NCBI RefSeq assembly: GCF_014237455.1
Contig: NZ_JABZFL010000048.1
Location: forward strand, 1 to 51,218
DNA from: Desulfobacula sp.
Lineage (GTDB): Bacteria > Desulfobacterota > Desulfobacteria > Desulfobacterales > Desulfobacteraceae
Length of the DNA stretch: 51,218 bases
Direction: 5' to 3'
The position numbers were made by a program, and so were the translations under genes. The notes below the pieces were generated by a model, which was given only the letters and a program-made list of their open reading frames with translations, did not search any database and was not told the DNA's origin. Positions 1 through 6,634 of the stretch are shown piece after piece (positions within the stretch are counted from its first letter, which is position 1; each line of letters starts with the position of its first letter).

Positions 1-2
1 GG

Positions 3-46
3 TATACTTTTCCCCCCAATAACCACAATAAGCGAAGCCTGACCCC
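3..46 (-). repeat. REP-like element, GGGGTCAGGC family (copy 1)
   Basis: Read on the minus strand this begins GGGGTCAGGCTTCGCTTATT, continues with TGTGGTTATTG and ends in a G-run followed by AAAAGTATA. It matches the copies at 4566-4609, 36176-36219 and 37507-37548 over its whole length. It lies just 3' of the WlbA-type gene. The adjacent text has a direct duplication of CCCCGTTATA. Confidence 0.85.
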
Positions 47-57
47 GTTATACCCCG

Positions 58-1062
<1,005 letters not shown>

Positions 1063-1063
1063 T

Positions 1064-1093
1064 CAACAACGACAACAAAGCAAGCCTGACTCC
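1064..1093 (-). repeat. REP-like element, TTGTTGTCGTTGTT subfamily
   Basis: Minus-strand text is GGAGTCAGGCTTGCTTTGTT followed by GTCGTTGTTG. It shares the head of the main repeat but has a diverged body, identical to that of the copy at 1846-1888. It lies about 10 bp 3' of the PIN toxin stop codon. Confidence 0.75.
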
Positions 1094-1103
1094 AGGTTTT
1101 CAA

Positions 1104-1505
1104 TCACCATATCACTGTCAGCGGCTCTAAGCTTTTTAGCTTGTTGTCCGCAGTGATTAAAGGAGCATTATGATAAATTGCAGTAGCTGCAATTAGTCGG
1201 TCGGCAGGATCTTTATGATGAAAAAAATCTCCTTGTGACAATGATGCTATTTCCGGAGTAATCGGCAAAACAGTTAATGATAAAGCCAGACAGAGATCAG
1301 CCATGTACTGTACAGGTGAGATATCATTTCGCAATCGGCCGGAATGGATAAGCATGGCAATTTCCCAAAATGAAATATCAGAACAGGCAAGAGTTTTGTC
1401 ATGCAATGCAGTTTCAATGGCAGCTTGAGCAGTGTTGCTCAGGCGCTTTGGATCATCCTGCCAGAAGATCAAAATATGGGTATCACAAATTATCTGCATC
1501 TGCAT
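1104..1505 (-). CDS. PIN-domain toxin, VapC-like
   Basis: PIN-fold ribonuclease toxin of 133 aa. Visible acidic residues are the first Asp in IICDTHILIFW, Glu in SFWEIAML, Asp in HKDPADRLIAATA and Asp in LITADNKL, the usual VapC set in the usual order. The start is taken at the ATG at 1505, which follows a GAGG about 9 nt upstream. It overlaps the 3' end of the antitoxin gene, as is typical of a co-translated TA pair. Such toxins cut tRNA or other RNAs and are neutralised by the cognate antitoxin. The gene looks intact. Confidence 0.85.
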   Translation of the reverse strand: MQMQIICDTHILIFWQDDPKRLSNTAQAAIETALHDKTLACSDISFWEIAMLIHSGRLRNDISPVQYMADLCLALSLTVLPITPEIASLSQGDFFHHKDPADRLIAATAIYHNAPLITADNKLKSLEPLTVIW

Positions 1506-1722
1506 TCCATTCTGCCTCAACAGGTTCTAAAATGTCTCCTTTGATCATTGTTCCCCTCAATTTCATAAGCCTGTTGTGTGCCTCTTTTGCAGCACTGCCT
1601 TCAGGTACAAGGCGGGCAATTTTTTTTCCATGGCTTGTTACCAGAAATTCAACCCCTTTTTGTACCTGTTTCATATAATGCGGAAGATGGTTGCGAAGCT
1701 CAGTTATATTAACTTGCTGCAT
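1483..1722 (-). CDS. Phd/YefM-family antitoxin
   Basis: 79-aa protein with the Phd/YefM N-terminal pattern (VNITELRNHLPHYMKQVQKG, then EFLVTSHGKKIARLVP), a DNA-binding domain that also represses its own operon, followed by a charged C-terminus that would wrap the toxin. It overlaps the PIN toxin gene and has a strong RBS (AGGAGGT) before the ATG. A consensus-like promoter with a palindromic operator lies upstream at 1749-1796. Confidence 0.85.
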   Translation of the reverse strand: MQQVNITELRNHLPHYMKQVQKGVEFLVTSHGKKIARLVPEGSAAKEAHNRLMKLRGTMIKGDILEPVEAEWNADADNL

Positions 1723-1748
1723 AGTTACCTCCTGTTGGAATTTTATTT

Positions 1749-1796
1749 ATGTACACCTGTTTTGTACATAATAATTCATTGGTTACTTTTTGTCAA
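1749..1796 (-). promoter_or_regulatory. Promoter and palindromic operator of the Phd/PIN operon
   Basis: On the minus strand TTGACA (1791-1796), a 17-bp spacer and TATTAT (1768-1773) form a near-consensus sigma70 promoter. The inverted repeat ATGTACA (1749-1755) / TGTACAT (1763-1769) with a 7-bp loop overlaps the -10 box and initiation region, as expected for an autoregulatory Phd operator. Confidence 0.75.
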
Positions 1797-1802
1797 TTTT
1801 AT

Positions 1803-1837
1803 CGCGGTAATCATCCATTATATTTTTATTCAATCCC
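1803..1837 (-). pseudogene. 35-bp relic of a DUF2235 gene
   Basis: Translated on the minus strand this reads GLNKNIMDDYR, matching RGVHKNIMDNYR in the DUF2235 protein at 33524-34453 and GLHKNIMDGYR in the fragment at 4610-4826. DNA similarity is also clear (TCCATTATATTTTTAT shared). It sits between the TA promoter and a REP copy. Confidence 0.6.
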
Positions 1838-1845
1838 ATTTTTTA

Positions 1846-1888
1846 ATACTTTACCCCCAAACAACGACAACAAAGCAAGCCTGACCCC
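1846..1888 (-). repeat. REP-like element, TTGTTGTCGTTGTT subfamily
   Basis: Minus strand: GGGGTCAGGCTTGCTTTGTT, then GTCGTTGTTTGGGGGTAAAG and TATTAA. It has the full head and the GGGGGTAAAGTAT tail of the main family with the diverged body of the copy at 1064. Its GGGG end is separated by one base from the stop codon of the sugar transferase gene. Confidence 0.8.
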
Positions 1889-1889
1889 G

Positions 1890-3875
1890 TCAATTTGACC
1901 GGGCGCCTTTGAGGGCGATGTTGATGAAGGCTTTGTAGAAGTAGGTGCACTGGGTTCTGAAGGGATGTTTCAGGAAGGCGTTTATGTATCTTTTTTCCGA
2001 AGCACAGATCTCGTCAAAGGTTTCAGGCAGGTCCGCATAAAACGGCGGAACAAGACCGGGCTTGACTTTTTTTCTCAAGTCCTGAAGATCCTTGTCATAC
2101 AGATCCAGATAATGAAAACTTAAGGGCCGGACACCCACGATGCCTAAATCCCCTTTTATCCAGTTATACAGCATGGGAAGCTCGTCCAGCCACAGTTTGC
2201 GCATGTATTTGCCCCAGGTGGTCATCCTGAAATCATTCTCGATTTTCCCGCCTTTTTGCAAGCCCTGCAGATCATAGATATATTGCTGAAGATACTCGGA
2301 ATAAGGATGCATGGTCCGGAACTTATACGTACGAATCGTCTGCCCCCCGAAACCGGATCGTTTCAGCTGCACCAGGGGACCATAGGTGGGACTTTTGTCT
2401 AAAGATGAGGTTTTCACCTTTCTTGCAATTACAACCATTCTTTGATCAATATCTTTTTCTGCAACAATTTCAAACCCGCAGAAACTCAGGCGGCCCAGAA
2501 GTTCTGCCCTGGAAATAACCCTGTTCTTTCCTTTGGTAAGGGCAAAATAAACTTTCTGCAGCCCCGGAAGTTTGGGCATGACACGACTAAAACAAAAATC
2601 TGCAAGATAAATGAAACCGGCAATATACCGGGGGAATTTTTTATATATCCATTTATAATGGGTGTTGATGGTATGGGCATACCCGATAAAATACCCGCCC
2701 GGCAGCAGCATCTGGTGCATCCTGAGAAAATAATCATTCACCCTTCTGATATCGTTGATCTTCCACAGGTTCATGAAAAGACGAGCCTGGCCCCTGTCGG
2801 GATGCAGATCAATCAGATCACAGGATCGTTCAATAACAGTTTCCATCCTCATCATATCATCAAGAACAATATGTCGGTCTATGAATTCAAAAAGTTCGGG
2901 ACTGTAAGAAGACAGCCGTCTTTTAAATTTTCCACGGGCAGGCTCCATGAGCTTCTGCCGGATGATATTAATATTAACATCCAAAGGAATTTCATGCTGC
3001 CTGAGTATTTTTTTAACCGTGTCAACAGACTCAATATCAGGCGTTGCTTTTCTGCCCCGGCTGATCCTATAATAAAAACTGATCATGACAAATTCCAGGG
3101 CCGTCAACAGCACAATGGGACCAAGCCCCTGGAACCGTGAAAAATAAAAAAGCCGCAGACCGAAAACAAGAACCGTCATGCCGGCCAGCATCAGAATTCC
3201 GGCCTTGATCCACTGCCAGGTAAAAAAATGGACATTCCGGAATCTGTCCATTGAAAATTTACGGGTCATCACAGACGTCACAACCCATAATCCAAGAAAA
3301 ATCACAAACAGTTTGGAATATTCCGGATGCAGTGCCCAATGGCCTCTTTTTAAATAATTCACCATAAAAAAAGAAAAGAAAACCAGAAACAGATCCATAA
3401 ATACCAGGGGCCAGGCAATATTGTTTTCCATCCGGACAGCCCCTGAAATACTTTTAAAATCGATCTTTTCAACTGCACCGGGATTATATATCCTGTTATA
3501 TGTGCACCAGACCAGGCAGTCCAAAACAAAAACCATTAAACAGGTAGAAAAAACATGAATCCTTGAATAAGCGGCAAACCCGAAAACAACCACCAGAAAT
3601 GTAATCGAATAGGTTAAATAAAAAAACGATCTTAAAAAAGTTAAGAGACACGTGCCATATGCAGCATAAGAAGCAGGTTTGAATTTCTTCCCCATAAGGG
3701 ATGTGACAAACCAGCACAGGTAAAATATGAAAAGCAGCCTTGCGTATGACCCGCTCAGGTCCAGCGTCCCTTTTTTAAAAAAATAACAGATAAAAAAGGA
3801 AACATTCAACAGGAAAAAATCTACGAAAAAAATCCTGCCAAAAGATATAATCCTGTTCTCTTTAACAGTTGCCAT
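1890..3875 (-). CDS. Fused polyprenyl-phosphate sugar-1-phosphate transferase with duplicated membrane module and methyltransferase-like domain
   Basis: A 661-aa protein with three parts. The N-terminal half has two similar multi-pass membrane units (each has an FFxxYFxKxG, YxxLFxIFxxxWxVTSxM, then KF pattern), suggesting an internal duplication. The middle segment resembles the C-terminal half of a SAM methyltransferase (LLPGGYFIGYAHTIN; ISRAELLGRLSFCGFEIV) but lacks an obvious SAM-binding glycine motif. The C-terminus is a bacterial sugar transferase (PF02397-like) with YKFRTM, LDELPMLYNWIKGDL and VGVRPLS. This family loads the first sugar phosphate onto undecaprenyl phosphate at the inner membrane. 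The usual N-terminal part of the transferase domain is shortened. Start at the ATG at 3875, preceded by AGAAGG; an upstream TTG is possible. Confidence 0.8.
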   Translation of the reverse strand: MATVKENRIISFGRIFFVDFFLLNVSFFICYFFKKGTLDLSGSYARLLFIFYLCWFVTSLMGKKFKPASYAAYGTCLLTFLRSFFYLTYSITFLVVVFGFAAYSRIHVFSTCLMVFVLDCLVWCTYNRIYNPGAVEKIDFKSISGAVRMENNIAWPLVFMDLFLVFFSFFMVNYLKRGHWALHPEYSKLFVIFLGLWVVTSVMTRKFSMDRFRNVHFFTWQWIKAGILMLAGMTVLVFGLRLFYFSRFQGLGPIVLLTALEFVMISFYYRISRGRKATPDIESVDTVKKILRQHEIPLDVNINIIRQKLMEPARGKFKRRLSSYSPELFEFIDRHIVLDDMMRMETVIERSCDLIDLHPDRGQARLFMNLWKINDIRRVNDYFLRMHQMLLPGGYFIGYAHTINTHYKWIYKKFPRYIAGFIYLADFCFSRVMPKLPGLQKVYFALTKGKNRVISRAELLGRLSFCGFEIVAEKDIDQRMVVIARKVKTSSLDKSPTYGPLVQLKRSGFGGQTIRTYKFRTMHPYSEYLQQYIYDLQGLQKGGKIENDFRMTTWGKYMRKLWLDELPMLYNWIKGDLGIVGVRPLSFHYLDLYDKDLQDLRKKVKPGLVPPFYADLPETFDEICASEKRYINAFLKHPFRTQCTYFYKAFINIALKGARSN

Positions 3876-3959
3876 ATTTTGACCTTCTTTTTTGATCAAA
3901 TAAAATTTTTATTGCCACAAAAACCACACCTGCCAAGTTGGCCAGGAGATCGTAAAGAT

Positions 3960-4030
3960 TAAAAAATAACCACAATAACCTGATTTCTGCCCTTCAGGGT
4001 AAAGGTCACACAATAAGGAAACCCGAACCC
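3960..4030 (-). repeat. Degenerate REP-like remnants
   Basis: Two pieces resemble the repeat: AAATAACCACAATAACCTGA near 3963 and CACAATAAGGAAACCCGAAC near 4008 (compare CACAATAAGGAAAGCCTGAC). They may be decayed or rearranged copies in the gap between the sugar transferase and the HEPN/MNT locus. Nothing else is apparent in 3876-4059. Confidence 0.4.
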
Positions 4031-4059
4031 GGCAAAAAGACCCGGCAAAAAAATACATA

Positions 4060-4088
4060 TTGAGAAAACCATTAACTTTTATTATACT
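4060..4088 (+). promoter_or_regulatory. Putative promoter of the HEPN/MNT locus
   Basis: TTGAGA (4060-4065), a 17-bp spacer and TATACT (4083-4088) lie 36 bp before the HEPN start codon. This is a match by eye to the sigma70 consensus, on the only plus-strand locus in the window. Confidence 0.5.
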
Positions 4089-4123
4089 CAATATAATTAA
4101 AAACCTTAAGGTCATTAAAAACA

Positions 4124-4213
4124 ATGGATAAAAAAATTACCTATTGGATTGATTTGGCAGAATACGATATTGTTACTGCCACTGCTATGATGGAAACCAA
4201 AAGATATCTCTAA
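4124..4213 (+). pseudogene. Truncated HEPN toxin (N-terminal 29 codons)
   Basis: The reading frame MDKKITYWIDLAEYDIVTAT is a typical HEPN-domain start, but it ends at TAA after only 29 residues (normal length is about 120-140). The catalytic Rx4-6H motif of HEPN RNases is therefore missing. The MNT partner follows 20 bp downstream, giving the standard HEPN-MNT order. I read it as a deletion remnant that leaves the MNT gene orphaned. Confidence 0.65.
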
Positions 4214-4233
4214 AAATCAAAGGAGTTGCACTC

Positions 4234-4533
4234 TTGGATAAAGCAGAAGTTATAAAAAAACTTAAAAAATATAAAATTCTATTGTCTAAGCATCTAAAAT
4301 TTGATGAGTTGATATTGTTTGGCTCATACGCAAAAGGCACCGCAAATCAAGATAGTGATATGGACGTTGCCATAGTAGTTGATGTGCTTCAAGGTGATTA
4401 CTTTTTGATTCGACCATTATTGTGGAAATTCAGAAGACAGATTGATGACAGGATTGAACCTATAATATTAGAAAAGCAGCACGATGAAAGTGGTTTTTTA
4501 TCAGAAATAAAAAAGTATGGAATACAAATTTAA
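4234..4533 (+). CDS. MNT-type nucleotidyltransferase antitoxin
   Basis: 99-aa minimal nucleotidyltransferase. It has the signature LFGSYAKGTANQDSDMDVAI (G-S plus the two catalytic Asp), followed by a third acidic region (DDRIEPIILEK). In HEPN/MNT TA systems this enzyme adds AMP to the HEPN RNase and so inactivates it. The start is TTG at 4234 with AGGAG 8 nt upstream. The HEPN gene before it is truncated, so this copy has no functional partner here. It is the only clear plus-strand gene in the window. Confidence 0.85.
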   Translation: MDKAEVIKKLKKYKILLSKHLKFDELILFGSYAKGTANQDSDMDVAIVVDVLQGDYFLIRPLLWKFRRQIDDRIEPIILEKQHDESGFLSEIKKYGIQI

Positions 4534-4565
4534 TTAACGTCTACATGGGTCCCATTGATCACCTT

Positions 4566-4609
4566 TATACTTTGCCCCCCAATAACCACAATAAGGAAAG
4601 CCTGACCCC
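4566..4609 (-). repeat. REP-like element, GGGGTCAGGC family
   Basis: Minus strand: GGGGTCAGGCTTTCCTTATT, TGTGGTTATTGGGGGGCAAA, GTATA. It is a full-length copy, near-identical to that at 37507-37548. Its GGGG end is the exact breakpoint of the DUF2235 fragment at 4610. Confidence 0.85.
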
Positions 4610-4826
4610 CTATTTACGAACAGAAACAGCTCATCCCCTTGAGAATAATTTTGAATAATATAACGGTAACCATCCATTATATTTTTATGCAGTCCTCTTC
4701 CCGTGGCACCTCCAATCATGGAATCATAGTAAGATCCCACGCCCCAGTCGTAAAAAACCTGCTGGGCAGCATTATCTGCTCCAACAGGTTTTATGGTTCC
4801 ATGTGCCGTCTGCACAGGAACCGAAT
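4610..4826 (-). pseudogene. DUF2235 (Tle1-like) gene fragment bounded by REPs
   Basis: The minus-strand translation contains QQVFYDWGVGSYYDSMIGGA and HKNIMDGYRYIIQNYSQGDE, matching residues near the start of the DUF2235 protein at 33524-34453. Upstream the motif ADGTWN is recognisable in another frame, joined directly to the later part, so there is an internal deletion with a frameshift. The fragment ends at ELFLF, just before the GxSxG nucleophile motif, where a REP begins; its 5' side runs into the left end of the RAYT element. It is non-functional. Confidence 0.75.
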
Positions 4827-4855
4827 GGGGTCAGGCTTGCCTTATTGCACTTATT
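4827..4855 (+). repeat. Left inverted end of the RAYT element
   Basis: It begins GGGGTCAGGCTTGCCTTATT and is an exact inverted match to 5818-5846. It contains the small palindrome AGGC-TT-GCCT. The transposase stop codon (TGA on the minus strand, 4831-4833) and its last codons lie inside this repeat. Confidence 0.9.
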
Positions 4856-5784
4856 TGTTTTTTGATCAGCCACATTTTCTCCTGCATCGCATTGTTCTTT
4901 GCCAGCCGGGCGCGTACCGCCTTGACCTGCCGGCACAAGGATGGAATGCCTCGGTTATAGTATGCTGCAAAATCGGACAGCCGATAATGGCAATGGTCCA
5001 TGCCAACCACGGCCGTCATCGCCCTTGCTTCAGACAGCAGCCTTGCGCGGCTCGCACTTGTCATTTCCAGCCGCGAGACCTTGTACACCCCTGCCCCGGC
5101 ATCCACCACCTGCTCAATCTCGATCTCTATCGGAATCTCTTCCCTGTTATGCATGAGCACCTTTTTGACGAAAATTGCATTTCCCAGTATCCGCCCTTCC
5201 TTGCTGCCATGGCGCAGCTGCTCCATGATTTCTTCTCCGGCATCCTTGTCCATGAAATACAAATAAGCGGCCCGGGCCCCTGACAGGGTTTTCCCGAACT
5301 GCCCGAGACTCCTGTCAATAAATAACCAGGAGGGGGCCTTCACATGCCCGGCATATGCGGCATGGCTGCTGAAAGTATAATCCGCCGGATCGCCCACGAT
5401 CCCGGCACGCACGGGATTGAGATGGATATACCGGATCAGCTCCGCCAGGTAATCATCCTTGTCCACAAGGATCGCCTTGTAACGTCCCTGGAAAAGGTGC
5501 CCGACCCGTTCATGCTTCTTGTTGATCCATTGTGTATATCTCTGGGAAAGAGTCTGCATAAGCTTTGAAAGCGGCGCTTCATTGACCTGCAATGCCATGT
5601 GGACATGGTTTTTCATCCAGCAGTACGCATGCAGCGTGAGCGAGTACTCCTCCAGTCCCTCGGCCAGGATGGATTCAAAATGCCGGTATTCCTCATCCCC
5701 ATGAAAAATATCCTGCTTTGCGTTTCCCCTGAGCATTACGTGGTAAATCGCTCCGGGGTAATGGATACGTCGCTTTCTTGGCAT
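4831..5784 (-). CDS. REP-associated tyrosine transposase (RAYT, Y1_Tnp / IS200-like)
   Basis: 317-aa single-strand DNA transposase of the HUH superfamily. It starts MPRKRRIHYPGAIYHVMLRG, the typical RAYT N-terminus. The HUH pair is H60-V-H62 (MKNHVHMAL). The tyrosine region is near residues 112-128 (YLAELIRYIHLNPVRAG), and GHLFQGRYKAILVD is also diagnostic. A C-terminal extension of about 140 aa contains a helix-turn-helix-like stretch (RLSDFAAYYNRGIPSLCRQV), as in long RAYTs. The last codons (ISAIRQA) and the TGA are made by the left inverted repeat. The start ATG lies 33 bp inside the right inverted repeat. No frameshift or missing key residue is visible, so it may be active. Confidence 0.9.
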   Translation of the reverse strand: MPRKRRIHYPGAIYHVMLRGNAKQDIFHGDEEYRHFESILAEGLEEYSLTLHAYCWMKNHVHMALQVNEAPLSKLMQTLSQRYTQWINKKHERVGHLFQGRYKAILVDKDDYLAELIRYIHLNPVRAGIVGDPADYTFSSHAAYAGHVKAPSWLFIDRSLGQFGKTLSGARAAYLYFMDKDAGEEIMEQLRHGSKEGRILGNAIFVKKVLMHNREEIPIEIEIEQVVDAGAGVYKVSRLEMTSASRARLLSEARAMTAVVGMDHCHYRLSDFAAYYNRGIPSLCRQVKAVRARLAKNNAMQEKMWLIKKQISAIRQA

Positions 5785-5817
5785 AATTATTTATATATTG
5801 TTTTTAAATGAAAGTGC

Positions 5818-5846
5818 AATAAGTGCAATAAGGCAAGCCTGACCCC
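5818..5846 (-). repeat. Right inverted end of the RAYT element
   Basis: Exact inverse of the left end. It is preceded inside the element by a partial second copy of its GTGCAATAAG motif. The outer GACCCC end is 6 bp from the stop codon of the ParE-like toxin gene. Confidence 0.9.
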
Positions 5847-5852
5847 AAACTT

Positions 5853-6119
5853 TTACAAAATATAAACTGATTTTTCGATAATCCGGTAAACGATTCGATA
5901 TTTTTTATATAGTAAATGACGGTAGTCAGTGCCAAAGAATTCATTTTCAGGTATAAATGGATTGCGATCAGGAAAAGCTTCAAGTGAATATATTTTTTCC
6001 TCCAATTGAAGCAGAAAATTTGTAGCATTATTAACACTGTCATTTGCAATATAATAATAAATTTGTTCTAAATCATCTTGCGCTTGCTGAGTTACCTTGA
6101 CCTGATATTTTTTTATCAC
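5853..6119 (-). CDS. ParE/RelE-family toxin
   Basis: 88-aa ParE-like toxin starting at GTG (6119): IKKYQVKVTQQAQDDLEQIYYYI, with the family's RHLLYKKYRIVYRI core and a hydrophobic terminal strand (KSVYIL). ParE/RelE toxins attack DNA gyrase or ribosome-bound mRNA; which applies cannot be seen here. Its start lies 47 bp inside the antitoxin gene, a long overlap that couples translation. It ends 6 bp before the RAYT element. Confidence 0.78.
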   Translation of the reverse strand: MIKKYQVKVTQQAQDDLEQIYYYIANDSVNNATNFLLQLEEKIYSLEAFPDRNPFIPENEFFGTDYRHLLYKKYRIVYRIIEKSVYIL

Positions 6120-6381
6120 GTTTAAATTCCTTGAAAAAATCTCGGGCTTCCTTATATCGATCGTTTTTGATATCTTCCTCTGCTGGTATGAGAAGCTTGA
6201 GCAGGCTAAATGCACTTGCAATCTTTTCATATTCTTCTGCAGCCAAAAGCACAGCCTCAGCTTTTCCATTAACTGTGAGAACAACAGGACGTTTGGTTTT
6301 ATGAATTTGTTTAAGTACCGAGTTGGTATTTCTCTTTAAATCTGTGATTGAACGTATATCCTCTGTTATGCTAAATGTCAT
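6073..6381 (-). CDS. Phd/YefM-family antitoxin
   Basis: 102-aa protein with the Phd pattern: ITDLKRNTNSVLKQIHKTKR, PVVLTVNGKAEAVLLAAEEYEK. It is the upstream partner of the ParE-like toxin. An imperfect inverted repeat (AAACATC at 6401-6407 and GATGCTT at 6414-6420) lies in the leader and may be the operator. The C-terminal tail (KISGQGNSASAR) overlaps the toxin gene in another frame. Confidence 0.82.
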   Translation of the reverse strand: MTFSITEDIRSITDLKRNTNSVLKQIHKTKRPVVLTVNGKAEAVLLAAEEYEKIASAFSLLKLLIPAEEDIKNDRYKEARDFFKEFKRDKKISGQGNSASAR

Positions 6382-6537
6382 TTTATCACCTCATAAATAA
6401 AAACATCTAATTTGATGCTTTTATTATGTATTATTTAATGACAAAAAATCAAGATAATTTTTTGTAACGAGTCAGTTATTGAACCTATTGTATATAATCA
6501 ACATGCCCACCGCCTTTTTCCATCCTCCATCCTCCAC

Positions 6538-6634
6538 ACTCCGGGGTAATGGATACGTCGCTTTCTTGGCATAATTATTTACATATTGTTTTTAAATGAA
6601 AATGCAATAAGTGCAATAAGGCAAGCCTGACCCC
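6538..6634 (-). mobile_element. Truncated second RAYT copy (5' end only)
   Basis: About 97 bp are nearly identical to the right end of the intact RAYT element (5750-5846): the REP end, the leader, and the first codons (MPRKRRIHYPG) up to CTCCGGGG, where the match stops. Two differences are visible (ACATATT for ATATATT, and AAAATGC for AAAGTGC). The outer REP end abuts the stop codon of the MBL nuclease gene with no gap. The rest of the gap 6421-6537 shows nothing recognisable. Confidence 0.85.

Larger units (their letters stand above)
4827..5846 (-). mobile_element. Complete RAYT element (REPtron) with perfect 29-bp inverted ends
   Basis: The two ends, 4827-4855 on the plus strand and 5818-5846 on the minus strand, are identical over 29 bases: GGGGTCAGGCTTGCCTTATT followed by GCACTTATT. 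Between them is one intact gene for a REP-associated tyrosine transposase. The end sequence is a member of the repeat family scattered over the window, differing mainly in the GCAC/TGTGG part. RAYTs are known to be flanked by inverted REPs and to act on them; this assignment rests on the gene family plus the visible ends. Confidence 0.85.

Noticed and set aside
2442-3140. Long plus-strand open frame opposite the sugar transferase gene
   Set aside because: It is an antisense shadow of a well-supported gene, has no family motif and no RBS.
5804-6049. Alternative minus-strand frame over the ParE toxin that ends in the RAYT repeat
   Set aside because: The ParE frame has clear family motifs; this one has none and merely reads through the repeat.
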